A stretch of DNA of 64,000 nucleotides from Harmothoe impar (lineage: Eukaryota; Annelida; Polychaeta; Phyllodocida; Polynoidae): contig OX381708.1 in assembly GCA_947462335.1 (NCBI GenBank), positions 8,370,001-8,434,000 of the forward strand, written 5' to 3'. The notes under the pieces are model-generated. The model did no database searches. It was given only the letters and a program-made list of their open reading frames with translations, and was not told the DNA's origin. The translations under genes were made by a program, and so were the position numbers. Shown here piece after piece: positions 31,971 through 44,755 of this stretch (positions are counted from its first letter, which is position 1; each line of letters begins with the position of its first letter).

Positions 31971-32419
31971 ACTCTCATTGTGTCATTTTGTTGTGTAGGT
32001 CAAGGAGGTGATTTCTGATGTACATTTAACAGAAATGACATACAAGATTAGTTAACAAGCATTTAATATGAATATCACTTGTGAAATTGCAGACTTGGTT
32101 CTCCATAGCGGAATGTTTACTATATCAAAGGTTGTCAATACAACAAATGTACATTAGATAGGGGTCCTGGCGGGAGACAGGCAATCACCTAGCCTAGGTT
32201 TGGTTGGTTAATTATTGACTGATCATTAGATCCAATAGAACTTTAAAAAAAATCATTAGTATACAAGTTATTTCGATGTTGATTAATCACAATTTGAGTT
32301 TTAATATATTTTGATTCTTTGGATACTCAAACGCAGAGAAATAACAGGTCTATTTTCATCTCTAAAACCCATTTTTCAGTGTTTTCTTTATTCATCTTGG
32401 AAAAAGCTAAGGCCTTGCT
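31971..32419. other. 3' flank of the CCP-fibrinogen gene
   Basis: No nearby AATAAA is obvious, so the transcript end is unknown. Confidence 0.35.
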
Positions 32420-32690
32420 TTCTATAGGGCAAAGGTTTCAACAGCGGAAAACTATGTAAGCATCTGCCTCCATGCACGGTAAGCGAAGCAGTAAACTGTC
32501 ACCAAGGGAGAAAGCTTCCCTGACAACCTAGTTCTCATACAACACACTAGGGGGCGCAACAGTGCACCAAGCATAGTCAGTCTGTGAGTTCTTGCATCTC
32601 ACACCAGGTGGAAGTATACTGAATCTGGGACCTGCTGGCAAGTAGCCCCAACTGTGAGGTCATCATGGTCCACATTGATAATATCGATTT
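32420..32690. repeat. Diverged Ngaro-like terminal repeat relic
   Basis: It has the same order of landmarks as the Ngaro A repeat: CACCAAGGGAGAAAGCTTCC, TGACAAC, a C-A-rich stretch, CACTAGGGGGCGC, a CACCAAGCA run, and CACCAGGTGGAAGT. There is no internal coding part. It is probably a solo repeat of a related family. Confidence 0.45.
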
Positions 32691-35600
32691 AAATTTAACG
32701 AAACCTTAGTGTCATTTACAGGCACCATCTATTAAGTTTGCATCCACCTGGTTACCACATCCAGCACAATTCAGTTGAAGTTAGCACCTGTCCCACCCCA
32801 TATATATGTCTGCACAAATATAATACATTACAAGCACGTTTGTTCTATTCCAGATTTGTTTAAACTGGCTAACCACATCAATCTTTTTTATGTTACAAAA
32901 TCATTTCATATTTGAGGTCTTTTTCTTAAAACAACAAGATATCGAAATAAAATTTACAGATCACTTCAAAAATATGCTTTGTGTTTTCCTTAAAAGTCAC
33001 TTAAGTAAAACAATATCACAGCCTCCTACAACATTTGCTCGTTGCTAGGCCAGGATGTTCTTTTTGAATGTGGTTGCTTGGCAATTATCACTCATTCACA
33101 TTTCAAAAAATGATATTTTCAATCGAAAATGATGCCAATACCATCCTTTGGGAACTATGCACTAGGGTAGTTATCATCTCATGTCCATTCATCTATTTGT
33201 GACATGAAAAATATTGAACAATGACCTTCCCCTGAATTTTGACCCCATATTCTCCTACCGCCCTTCTTAAAGGACGCTTTTAAACAATCATCCTTGACAT
33301 AGGGGTTAACCTAATCACAGGCTTTTTTAGTGCAAAATTAGCCTCTATGCCATTAATTTTACATGTTTTAGGCAAAAATGTTGAAAATGTATGCATTTAT
33401 GGCACATTCATAAGCCTTGTAAGAGTCACAATTTTGAAAATGGCCATATTTGGTGAGAGACCCTTCTCGAAATGGTTGCCATGGTTACATAAAAATAGAA
33501 TCAATATAAGTATGATGTCCAAATAGAATCATATACCCTTGTTCCATAATATGTGGCAGTTTAAAACAATGTAACGGTAGGAGTATATGGGTTAAGAAAA
33601 TGGTCCATTGAAATGGTTATAAGAGCATCAATGCTTCTATGAGGTTATTACTGCACATCAACCCTTAACTGCATCAACAACCTTTAACTGCATCAATTTC
33701 ATCAGTCCTCCTTTCCACATCCTACCCTGATTTAAAAGTACAATGTATATATCTATCATGAAGCATTGCCTAAACGTTTTTCATGTTATTCACTGTTGAT
33801 CAATCAATATATACTGGCAGTTTAAGGTGAAATCTTCAATTACTGATGATGTGTTTATTTTTTCACAAGGGAACATTCACAAATAACGTCACCTTTTTTG
33901 GGCCATTTTCAGGACCCCCCCCCCCCCACCCCCTTGTCACCTGTAACCTATCAGCAATAACCCCCCTTAAAAAGACGTCACAAATTGTAAAAAAACAACA
34001 ACAAAAAAAAACAACATCCCTAGCGAAACCTCGAGATGCATAGTCTTACACAGATCATATTTAATACTAGTCATTTGTGCCTGACAGATATAAAGCTGGG
34101 ATACTAGCACCAGATCCCGTATAAGTGCCTGGGGCTGGCCCGTAACTAGCCCTCTTCACAGGCTGGTTCATTTTTCGATAAGGTGGAATTAAATGAATTT
34201 AATGGCAGAACTCTAAATTCTGCTGTATAAACCTATTCACGTATTAGCATCACCTTGACTTGGGGGTAATTCTATAAGGCTCACAGGGGGTATGAAAAGG
34301 GTAAATTTTTGTGCTGTACTATAAAGTGTCCAATCCCATAAGCCACGCTGACGATCTGACTCACATACTAGCCACAGCCTCAATGTGAGAATTTACGGTA
34401 ATCATTCAAAAATCCAGATAGGCCTATTATTAAAACCTGAATAACCTCTAAATTCCCATCACTGATAAATATAGTAGCATAGACATATAAATTGAGGACT
34501 GACTGGTCTAAATCACTTTCTGCACTGTGTGAAAATGGCCAACCCCAGCTAGATAGCAGAGATAGTATTACATTGACATCAGTTATTTAACAGATTCATA
34601 TTATTTTCGTCTTCGAAATTTCACTAATTTACAGGCGAGTCAGCGAGTTCACTGACTCGTCTCGCTTGAAGTCCATTTTCCACGACTTATCATTGTTTCT
34701 CCTGCCTTAAAAGCTGACAATGTAAAGAAAACATATTATTCTTTGATAATCCGCAATAATTTACCACTTACATGGCCAAATTAAGGAGGATTGATTGATT
34801 TTCGGCCAAGTTAAGTCGCCGAAACTTCACTCGTCGGATTCTTGAAATTTGTGCATTTTTTTACGACATCCGCAAAATGTCGATATTTTTTATTTTGCCT
34901 ACAAAAACATAACCAAAATACATCTATATTCATTTCCTACCTTTCAGCATAGCGATACCTTCCATATTTAATCGTATTATGCCATAATGAAGCATTTCCT
35001 ATCGTTCGACACGACGACAACGTAAAGTAAACAAAATGGCCATCTCGCGGGTTCACGGGATCTCACGAGAGTGCGACTCGGAAATGCTCGGGGGTCGGTA
35101 CGGACATTTTATCTTCCGAAATAGAGCAAATTGCGGACTTTGTAGGTAATATTATTACTCCTTCAGGTAATATAGAGGCAGTTCCGGACATTTCGGACAG
35201 TATAACCGTCTTTATAAAAAAATAATTTGTTTATCGACCGCTTTGGCAATCTCCCGTAACTAAATCCAACATGGCGGGTGGGGAACGCCGAGGGACGATG
35301 ATTCGGTACCAAATTGGCTAATTTCATCGATTACAGCTCAAATATGCAAGGTAAGTCCGCAATTTCTGTTGATATTGATAGATTAGGCTTCTCTTTTATG
35401 GGGGTTGAAATTGCGGACAGCTCAGTAGCCGGATTATTCCGCAATATGACGAAGACCGGGCTCTAAACTTGCGAAGACCAAAAAATCGTCTCAATCTGAA
35501 TATAGGTCAACGATCAGCTGATCGGCGCAGAGACAGTGGCAGGCTGCGAGAGGTTTCTTCACATTCCCCGAAAAATAAAATGGTCGTTTTCAGCTTTAAA

Positions 35601-36275
35601 ATCGAGTTATATTGAATAAAAAATAGCGCACGCCAGAGAACAGATCCTATATTTAGACACTTGATAGCTGAATTAGGCCCTACCCCCCCCGGAAAATTTG
35701 GTTGAAGCTTATTTAGTTGATGGATCGGCGAAAAATTGAGACGATAAAAAATGTGGCTAAGCAGTTTCGTGATACCCCCCGGCCCGATATCCCTTTAGCC
35801 TTATTTGGTTGGGGGTGACTTGAAACCGACGCAGACCAGACTGTCATTTCTCAACTTGAATCAAATTTCTAGAAAATGGCTCATATCAAAGGTAAATCTC
35901 AACCAATATTCACCTTATTAGGCTCGTTAGATGCAGAAATGTCATCTTTATTAGGCCCTAGTGTGTCAGCTCTCCACCCCCCCCTACTTTTTGTGAAATT
36001 TGACTTTGTTTAGCAATTTTGGCGAGTAGAACGCTTCGACTTAGACTCTTTTGCGTAGCGCCAAACGAAGCGTCTTGGCGAGAGGATTTCAGAAATGTAA
36101 AATTTGTCTCTCTATCATGTTTAGTTCCATAGCTACAGGTATTTGGGGCAGGGCATCCCCTTGAAGAAAACAAATTGACCCCCCCCTCCCCCGTGTCAAG
36201 TTTCAGGGTTGAATTTTTCGATCAAAAAGTAGAATTTCCGAGTACCGCGATGTCCGTAAAAAGCATATTCCACTC
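32691..36275. other. Intergenic region, with a CpG-richer part at 34960-35900
   Basis: No coding exon is recognised. The 34960-35900 part has more CpG, with TCTCGCGGG and TCTCACGAGA motifs, an AACATGGCGGG box, and donor-like ends (ATGCAAG|GTAAGT near 35354). It could be a promoter or first-exon region of an unknown gene. Confidence 0.35.
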
Positions 36276-36419
36276 TGTAAGATGTGTAGGATACTAAAGG
36301 AATGATCAGAATGGAAACACAACCATGATCGTTCAGTGTCACGTGTAGACTGTCCTTTTATTATCGCCCATCGTCCGTAGTTCCCTCCTCTCTCGCCAGG
36401 CGGCAGCACATACGTTACA
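36276..36419 (-). repeat. 3' LTR of the gypsy element (144 bp)
   Basis: In the minus sense it starts TGTAACGTATG directly after a polypurine tract and ends CACATCTTACA, giving TGTAA...TTACA inverted termini. It contains AATAAAAGG. Confidence 0.6.
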
Positions 36420-36432
36420 TCTCCCTTTCTTC
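36420..36432 (-). other. Polypurine tract of the gypsy element
   Basis: GAAGAAAGGGAGA on the minus strand abuts the LTR, as required to prime plus-strand DNA synthesis. Confidence 0.6.
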
Positions 36433-36684
36433 ACACTTTGAACAACAAGGAACACTGGATAACTACAGCAACATATGAAAGCTGGAACAAGATAATTTCC
36501 TGGAGTAGCTACTGAGTCAATATAATAGGCTTTGAAAATACCCTGAAAGGAAACACAATAAAATACAAATAAATAAAATCAGTCACTCAGAACTTGCACA
36601 TAATAAACACTATAAATGTCAACGGCAGTTTTTTTTTTGTTTTTTTTTTTGTTGGTTTGTTTGTGTCACTCTTAAACAGACACA

Positions 36685-39276
36685 TTACAGGTCAAGCCTC
36701 CTTGGGGGTCTGCTCAACCTGCCACTACTGGTGCGATATTGTGCACCCTCACTATGAACAGAACCCTCTCCGCCAGCAGGAATGGGAAGCACACCCATGG
36801 GGCTATCCACAGTTGGATGGGTTGCTTTCTTGGGCGATAGCGGCTTAGGACTTGGCAGAGATGGCATCGGGACAACCGGCTGTTGTGGTATTACATCCAT
36901 TGTAGGGCTAGGGGCTACATTAGGCCTAGTCAGTTCATCCGAGGCGCCAAAACTGTTAGCTTTGTGTGTTGCCAACCGCAGATGTCGCCTGTTTCTCCTG
37001 TACTTATGCCCTTCACGATCCACTATATAGGATCTTGGTTGCTCATGGTGCCTGACAATGGTAGCTGGTACCCATCTCTTGGTTCCTGGGAATGGTGCCA
37101 TTCTCACTGGGTCACCCACTTGAAGTGGTGGTAGATCTCGTGGGTGTTTAGCATCGTGATAGTGCTTTTGTGACCTTTTGGACTGATCCAAGGCCTTTCT
37201 CACCTCCTGCATGTCAATCTGTTTTGGGTCCAACAGCTCCGTTGCTATCGGGATCATATTGCGGGGTCTCCTGCCCATACTCAGTTGGGCCGGTGATAGG
37301 CCACAACTCTCCATGGGAGTCGTCCTATAGTCCAATAAGGCCATATATCGCTGGGCTCTGTCACTGGACTTAGCCCAAAGTCTTTTAACAGTCTGCACTG
37401 CCCTCTCGGCCTCTCCGTTCGACTGTGGGTAGTTGGGAGAAGAGGTCACATGTGTAATCTGCTTTTCGTCGCAGTACTTTCTGAATGCTTGACTTGAGAA
37501 CTGTGGCCCATTGTCAGTCCTTAGCACATCTGGTAGGCCATGTGTAGCCAGCTGGCGCATTAGCGTCTCCTTTGTGGTCTCGCTCGACATGTCTGCTAGT
37601 TTGTCCACTTCGATAAACTTAGACATATAATCCACAGTTAACAAATAGTTCTCCCCTTTCCACTCAAATATGTCACTGGCTGCCTCCTGCCAAGGACGTT
37701 GGGGTGTCGGTGTGGGACGCATTGTCTCGGCTGGCTGTTTGTTCTGAAAGGTGTTGCAGATCGCACAGTCACTGACCAAGTCTTCGATCTGCTGTGACAT
37801 CCCCGGCCAATAAAGTGCTTCTCTAGCTCTTTGCTTGCACTTCGTGATTCCGAGGTGCGACTCATGAACTTGTGATAGCATCTCTGGGCGAAGGCTTGGT
37901 GGTACCACAATCCGCATACCTTTGTATACAATCCCGTCTGATACAGCTAGTTCATCTCTATTTGTCCAATACACTCTCACGCTATGTGGAACTTGCTCTT
38001 TAGTGTCTGGCCATCCCTTTAGTATCAGATGGTATAGCTCATTCATTTCATCTGCGGTGGCTTCCTGGAAGCTACGATATCTCGTCGGCGTGACCGCGAT
38101 GAAGTTGACCATGTTAACTACTATGTGTTCAATGTCCTCTTGTTCACCAGGTAGGTTTGCACGGCTAAGGGCATCTCCCATTGGGATGTCCTTCCCTGGA
38201 ACATAGCAAACATTCAAATCGTAGGGCTGGAGGCGCAGCATCATCGTCTGGAGTCTCATTGGCGCCGCTAGTATAGGTTTCTTGAAGATAGACTGAAGCG
38301 GCTTGTGATCGGACTCCACCAATACCTCCTTGCCGAACACATAGTGGTGAAACTTCTTACAAGAGTGGACGATGGCAAGAGTCTCTTTCTCAATCTGTGC
38401 ATATCCTTTCTCTGTGCTTGTGAGGGCTCTTGAAGTGTATGCCACTGGTCTATCCTCTTGCAACAGAACACCTCCCAAAGCATAGCCAGAGGCGTCACAC
38501 TGAATCCTAACTGGCTTCCGCACATCATAGTAAGCCAGTACTGGTGCGTTGCAACACAGGTCTTTTAGCTTGTCAAAACTGCACTGTTCAGGCTCTTCCC
38601 AAACAAAGTCTGAATCCTTCTTTGTGAGCTCTCGAAGGGGCGCATCAATGTCACTCAGGTTAGGGATGAACTTAGAGATGTACTGCAAGAATCCCAAAAA
38701 CCTACGTACGTCCTCCTTTGTCTGGGGTCTTGGCATATCTCGAACTGCCTCGACTTTGTCAGGGTCTATCTGGAGGCCCTCTGATGAAAGTATGTGGCCA
38801 ACATACTTCACACTCGATTTCTTCACTTGGCATTTCTCGAAGTTTAACTTCAGGTTCCATTCAGTTGCTCGTCTGACGACCTTTGCCATGATACTGTCGT
38901 GGTGGCTCTCGTCACGCCCTGCCACTAGTATGTCGTCCATCACTGCATATGCTCCTGGAATGTCCTCTAACATGGCATCCATTATCCGCTGATAGATCTC
39001 TGGTGCCGACTTTATCCCAAAGGGCAATCTTAGCCAGCGGTACCTTCCCACTGGCGTGTTGAAGGTCGTCAATAGGCTTGATTCATAGTCAATCTGGATC
39101 TGTAGGAAACCTGACTTGGCATCAATAACTGTAAACACCTTTGCATCTGGTATGGATGCCACAATGTCCTCTACTGCCGGTGTTGGGTAATGCTCCCGTC
39201 GAATGGCCTTGTTTAGGTCCCTTGGATCTAAACATATCCTAATTTTGTCTTTCTTTTCCACCACAACCATGGAGCT
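36685..39276 (-). pseudogene. Gypsy pol, main part: RT, RNase H, integrase
   Basis: The open frame covers most of pol. RT: RICLDPRDLNKAI, VIDAKSGFLQI, and the catalytic YAVMDDILVAG. RNase H: IQCDASGYALGGVL, and ESDHKPLQSIF. Integrase: an HHCC zinc region (HESHLGITKC...CAICNTF), then a catalytic triad with D in LLTVDYMSKF, D in LRTDNGPQF and E in SNGEAERAVQ. A basic chromodomain-less tail follows. The frame is open but lacks its beginning: it enters straight from the MITE, so the native protein cannot be made from here. Confidence 0.9.
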
Positions 39277-39427
39277 CCCAACTAACAAAAAAAACGTTAT
39301 TTTACGTCAAAATAACGTTTTTAAATTTTACATAACGTTATGCCATAGTAAAGAGCCTTAGAAAAACGTTGACATATAACGTTATATAACGTTATGAAAT
39401 GGTGTATAACGTTATTTGTTTACTGGG
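39277..39427. mobile_element. 151 bp MITE with CCCAA/CCCAG termini inserted in gypsy pol
   Basis: The left end is CCCAACTAACAAAAAAAACG and the right end is TTTGTTTACTGGG, with CT on both sides (39275-39276 and 39428-39429). Removing the element plus one CT gives a length divisible by three, and both pol halves are in the same frame. It is rich in AACGTT palindromes. A related copy lies at 43483. Confidence 0.8.
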
Positions 39428-39720
39428 CTGACCCAATCAGTAGGTTCTTTCACCTTGGTAATGTGACCATCTGCCACCATTTCTTTTAGCTTAGACACAA
39501 CCTTCTCGCGCATGGAGTGGGATGGGCGACGATTCCCATGTACAACTGGTCTCACTGTTGGATCAATCTTCAGTGAGTACACTCCTGGCAGAGTTCCAGT
39601 CAAACTCCTCAGCTCTGGATATTTGTCTATACCTCTGTCGACTGCATGTATGCGCTTGATGAGGCCCAAATAGGAAAATACTGGATAGTGAGACCTGAAC
39701 CACTTCCCTTTCGTAACTTC
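39428..39720 (-). pseudogene. Gypsy pol, 5' fragment before the RT core
   Basis: It reads LPGVYSLKIDPTVRPVVHGN, then REKVVSKLKEMVADGHITKV and EPTDWVS. These are the segments normally just upstream of the RT core in gypsy pol. It ends at the MITE and has no start of its own. Confidence 0.8.
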
Positions 39721-39790
39721 CTGGTGGCAAGATAGGCTGTGTTTTGAATAGACTTGAAAGATTTAAACCGATTCCTTTAGCTATTGACAA
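39700..39790 (+). other. First-exon-like segment, copy A (noncoding)
   Basis: It ends at donor TTGACAAG|GTAAGTGCAAT. The last ~60 bases and about 130 bases of the following intron match copy B at 41961. The left end joins the gypsy fragment, so its promoter may be damaged. Confidence 0.45.
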
Positions 39791-41877
39791 GGTAAGTGCA
39801 ATTGAAGTTGAGGCATATTTGTGGGAAGGTTGATAGAAGATTTACAAAAGCATAAACTTCGTATAAGTGAGTGAAACAAATAGATCTGCTCAATAAACGA
39901 CTCGGCACCGGCTCGGTACTCGCTCAATAACTGTACAAACACGCCTGCCATCTCCGCCTGATGTTCCTTTTTCTGTGAGTGTTACAATTATCCAGATACT
40001 CCAATTAGAAGTTGATATAGCAGCTCATGATCGTGATGTAGAATGAGAGATGTCTCAATTTTTGGATTTTTGGATTTTTGAGTTTTGAATGTCGCTATAG
40101 AGAGATTTTGACACTATCACTCTAGTGTCAAACTGTCACATCAACCCACTGTCAGCAGAGACTAGGATTTAAAATGTTCCTAATACACATATGACCAAAT
40201 GTTATGGATCTTCTAGAATTGAGCTGTCAGGGAAGTCTAAAGTAAATGGTAAAACCTTTTTTTTGTAGATATAGTTGGGTTTTGAGGGTGAGGCTCCATA
40301 TATTCGGGTTGGTAAATATCATAAGAAAATTCACAGTACAGGATTAAAGGTGGGTACTCCATTTAGGGTACATTTAGACCACATGGATAACGATTTTAAG
40401 CTGTAAAAATTCCCGTTTATAGGTTTGTTAGATGTTAATTTTCACCATTTTTCATAATGGAATAGACTGATTTCTACATTCTGGTTTAAAGATAGTAGTA
40501 TTAGAAGTTAGCATAAGGAGCTTCATTTATTAGTTACGGGGGGGGGGGTAAAAAATGTTGACCGCTGTTGAGGTAGGGGGCGTAAAAAATGAAGCGTCTT
40601 TTTAAGCAAAAGGCACGAATTTTTCGCCATCTTCGGTGAGGGGGGGATGCAAAATGTTCCAAGCCCTCTTGAGGGGGGGGCGTAAAAAATGTTTGCGCAT
40701 CCGTGCGAAATCTCACCAACGGGTTCTATCTGGTCTACAGAGGTTTATAAGGTTTACATTTCATGTATTGGGCTATGGCTTTTACATTTCGGTAAAAGAA
40801 TATATTGTTACTCACTGGCAAAACTTCTATTAATGAAAAGGTACATTCATATGTTAAAATGATTAGTAAAATATAAGATACATGGCGGGGGTATTAGTAT
40901 ATGAGTAGGGGAGCTATCGGCTTTACAGATACGGTTCTACAGGGAAGGCTATTTAAGCTGGACTTTTTTCTTTGATATATAGGTACCATATGTGGCCAAT
41001 GAGTTCAATTAAATAAAAAAAATATATTGGGGATGGTGACCGGATTTTATGCCCCCCCCCAAATACCCTAGACGCAAAAGACGTTTCGCCCACTCTTGAA
41101 ATAGCGTCTTTACGTTATGATGATCAAAATAAAATAGACCTGTTTTCTCCCCCCCGGCATTTCCTTAATAATGGTCCAATTCACACACAACAAAAAACAA
41201 AACGTTGGTAAACATGTTGGCCATCGAAATATGGTCCAAGATTAGTGATAGGACCAATATCCTAGACGCAAAAGACGTTTTGCCGACTCGTGAAATAGTG
41301 GCTGACGCTATAAGCCACTATGCGTTATTCCTTGCTGCTTATGAGGAATAAACAAATTTTTCAAGAAAGAGTCCAAATTTTGTGCTGGGCTAACGAATAT
41401 TGAGAGGGGGGAGTGTGGGGAAGTTGTTAGTGGTGTCTGGGTATTTTTCCAAAGGGTAGGGTAAGAGTGGGGAATTTTAATGTATGGTGGTTTTATCAAG
41501 AGTGAACGTTTTTAAACTAAATACACACATTGCCATCTAGATATGTGGTTCCCAACTAAATATTCCTATAACTTATTTTTTGGATGAATATAAAAACCTA
41601 GTGAATGACACTAGTAGTATATGTATGATGTGGCACCAGCTGGAGAAAAAAGCATACTGAGCTAAAGGTATCATTACAGCAACAGGCTTACTGAGTACAG
41701 ATATAAATACTTTTTACATAGACAGACCAAGCAAAAGCATAATAGATCTTCTAAATATTTTTTCCGTAATTGTTAACAACCTTGATAACCATAGCTTTGG
41801 TGTTTATCAAAATATATCAGAATAATCTTCCAGAAATAAATAAATACTGGACATTGACCCCTGAACAAGTCCACTTC
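39791..41877. other. Intronic/spacer DNA with local duplications
   Basis: It contains a copy of the GGCTCGGTAC...CCAATTAGAA intron block (39895-40030). G-run/CGTAAAAAATG repeats occur at 40535-40690. A direct repeat near 41068 and 41261 contains CCTAGACGCAAAAGACGTTT. No coding frame with a known domain. Confidence 0.45.
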
Positions 41878-41961
41878 CTATAGGTCACTTCCGGTTTGGA
41901 AACTGTGGACTTGTTTTGAATTCAGTCAGTACATTTAGACCAATTCCTTTGGCTATTGACA
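41878..41961 (+). other. First-exon-like segment, copy B (noncoding)
   Basis: It ends at donor ATTGACAAG|GTAAGTGCAAT. Just upstream lies CACTTCCGGTTT, an ETS-type site common at TATA-less starts. It could be the 5' UTR exon of the HNH gene at 51.5 kb. Confidence 0.45.
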
Positions 41962-42074
41962 AGGTAAGTGCAATCGAAATTAATGTATAAGTGTGGGAAG
42001 GGTGATGGACGATTTACAAAAGTATGAACTTTGTATAAGTAAGAGAAACAGTTAGATCTGCTCAGATCGGCTCG

Positions 42075-42745
42075 GTACCGGCTCAGAACCGGCTTTGTGC
42101 GGTGCACACCATGCTGGCTGTCTGCCACCCGCCTCTGGCTTCAAAATCCCGTTTGAATTTTGCAATTATTCCAATTAGAACAGGAGCTAAGCACTCGTGT
42201 TCATAATGGAAATTATTAGGGGTCATATGAAAAAAAAGAGACATTATGGATTGTGTTATTTGAAGTTGAAACGCAAGTCTTGTGTCACTATAGTGCCAAA
42301 CTGTCAAATCATCTCACTGTCACTGACACTGACTTTCCATCTCAGGGAGTGATCATATTTTAACAATAGGGAGTGGTGGGTTTGGGTGGGGGGGGCAACA
42401 TAAATTTGTACCCTTGACCAGGGGGGTTGTAAAAACATTCTCGTAAATTTTTTTTCTAAAAAAATTGTTGCTCGTCTAAATACCGGCTTAGAACTGGCTG
42501 TGTGACGTGAACACCATGCTGGCTGTCTGCAACCGGCCTCTGGCTTCAACATCCCGTTTGAATTTTGCAATTATTCCAATTAGAACAGGAGCTAGCATGT
42601 TCATGATGGCAATTATTAGTGGTCATATGAAAAAAAAAAGAATTATAGATTAAAGATAGGGAGTGATCATGTTTTAACAACAGGGGGTGGTGGGCTTGGT
42701 TGGGGGAGGGAATAAAATTCGGACCCCCTGACCAGGGGGGGGTGT
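42075..42745. repeat. Tandem duplication of an intron block, period ~395 bp
   Basis: 42075-42420 and 42480-42740 share ACCATGCTGGCTGTCTGC, TTTGCAATTATTCCAATTAG and GGGAGTGATCAT. Further copies lie at 43925-43995 (partial), 45045-45170 and 39895-40030. Confidence 0.8.
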
Positions 42746-42922
42746 AAAAGATTTGTGAAAAATTATTGTAAAGAAGAAGAAGGGGTTTGAATTTAAAATA
42801 ACGTCATTTCTTGATTCCAAGTTATCTTACTAAGTGGCAGTTTAGTTGATGATAGTATTTTGTTCAGGCTGGATCATTATAAGTGTCTGAAATACACTAC
42901 ATTTAGGGATAATATACAAATA

Positions 42923-43371
42923 CCGTAAAACCTCGCTTATAGGTCGATTTTTATTTGGAATTAATTTTTGCTATAGGTCGATTTTTCTTGCCAAAAGTCC
43001 AATTCGACCTATAGGTGGGGTTTTCATAAATGGTAAACCATTTAAAGAGCCAAAAAAAACGTCATTCTTAATACTGGAAAACATACCTTTTTTCTAAGAT
43101 TATTATCCCTGTAAACCCAAATCTCTTTGTGCAAGAAGTAGGGGGCTGTCTAAAGGGCAAGATACCAGAAATAATAGTAATTTTGGCCTCGGGAAAAGCT
43201 TTTCTAGGGGGGATTAGGGTGGGGTTTGGCCCCCCAAAAATCTCAAACTCCAATTCGACCTATAAGTGGGGTTTTCCTAAAGTTCAATGTATTTTGCTAT
43301 AGGTCGATTTTTTCCCTCAAAATTCCAATTCGACCTATAAGTGAGGTCGACCTATAGGCGAGGTTTTACGG
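42923..43371. mobile_element. pogo/Tigger-like MITE
   Basis: It is flanked by TA on both sides (42921-42922, 43372-43373). The left end CCGTAAAACCTCGCTTATAG is inverted at the right as CTATAGGCGAGGTTTTACGG. Internal repeats of AATTCGACCTATA continue the symmetry. AAAACCTCGCTTATA is characteristic of pogo-type ends. No transposase. Confidence 0.8.
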
Positions 43372-43482
43372 TACTATATCTAGCCAAGCATCAGCATTCT
43401 ATTCTAGAATGTATGTGTGAACAAATACTTTGAGCGGAAAAGCTTACGACCTGTATTATGATGTGAGATGTGATAAACACCC

Positions 43483-43605
43483 CCCAGCTAACAAAAAAAA
43501 ACGTCATTTTACGCCAAAATAACGTTAAAAAACTTTAAATAACGTTATGCAATAGTAAGGAGCCTTAGAGAAACGTTATTTACGTTATATAACGTATCAA
43601 TTCTC
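43483..43605. mobile_element. Second copy of the CCCAGC-type MITE, right end unclear
   Basis: It starts CCCAGCTAACAAAAAAAAAC and follows the 39277 element through ATAACGTTATGC, GGAGCCTTAGA and ACGTTATATAACGT, then diverges. Confidence 0.7.
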
Positions 43606-44340
43606 ATAAGGTAGGATTAATGGCATTAAAAAAAGGTTATCTTAAGGTTGAGCAATCTAACGTTTTTCTCCGCACATTACTCCACGTAAAATCAACATTG
43701 ATTTAACTTCAAATCAATCTTAGAGTAATGGATTAATGAGTCCACGTTATTACACCAGAGTTAAATGCGCATTGAACCCATGACGTAATTTGCGTACAAA
43801 ACTTGGCAGGGTTAGGTCCTGGGTTGAGTGCGCCTTTAATTGTATTCTTATTATATTCAAGTGTGGGCAGGACAATGTGTTCTAAGGAATCGATCTGGTC
43901 TACACATAACTATCCAAGTACATTCAACTAAAGACAGTGGCCTATTCAAAATCCTGTTTAAATTTTTTAAATATTCCAATCAGAAAATGAGCTAGTTAAC
44001 CATCACACTCAGTAACTGATACACATAAACTATAAAAACATCTTATGGAAGAGGTCAAGTGATAACTGTTTTTTTTCTTCAAGATTTCAGTTATTTTATT
44101 TTAAATTATGCTCTCCCTTAGAGATTATCATCTTTGCACCCCCTTTTAAGCTCTAGTCCTATCAGTCTTTAGATGTATCTATAGGTTTAGGCTCACACTA
44201 GTGGTACCTACAATTATCCACACATCATTTTCACTAACATCATGTCACTGCATAGGGAATGACATATTTTTTATGGGTTTTAGAAAATAAAAAGTCGGGA
44301 TCAAACAAATTTACAGTAATTGATCCATTCATTTTAACAG

Positions 44341-44425
44341 TTTCTGGTGTTTTGGAGAAGTGAACGTGGAGCAATTGTCAGCAGGAAGACACAACTAGGC
44401 CTGACTGAGGTCACTGACTGAAATA
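44341..44425 (+). other. Duplicated exon-like cassette 1 (85 nt, noncoding)
   Basis: Acceptor ATTTTAACAG, then TTTCTGGTGTTTTGGAGAAG; donor TAGTGAGTATGACAA. No frame is conserved among the four cassettes, so it would be untranslated. Confidence 0.55.
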
Positions 44426-44755
44426 GTGAGTATGACAAATTTGTCTGATATATGTTTGACTATCTATACTATGCTACTATGCATAACCGAAAATAATTTG
44501 TTTATTCTAAGGTAAACTTAGAAAAAAAGATGTTTTTGGTGCGCTCGTATCACATGGCTTCTAATGGCTTCTAAAACCCTTATCAAATGGAATTAGTAGA
44601 GAAGGCCTGGTGGTGTACTAGAATATGTAGAGATGGCCTTGTGACTTTGTATAATATCCAGGGACAGCCTGGTGACGTTGTAGAATGTGTATGGTGACAT
44701 ACTAGAATGTTAGGATTAAAAGTATTTCCACTAATTGATCCTTTTTTTCTAACAG

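Larger units (their letters stand above)
36276..39720 (-). mobile_element. 5'-truncated Ty3/gypsy LTR retrotransposon
   Basis: Pol and a 3' LTR are present; gag, protease and the 5' LTR are missing. The left limit is the LTR. The right limit is near 39700, where the sequence passes into a duplicated first-exon-like block of the HNH locus. Pol is split by a 151 bp MITE at 39277-39427. Confidence 0.85.
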
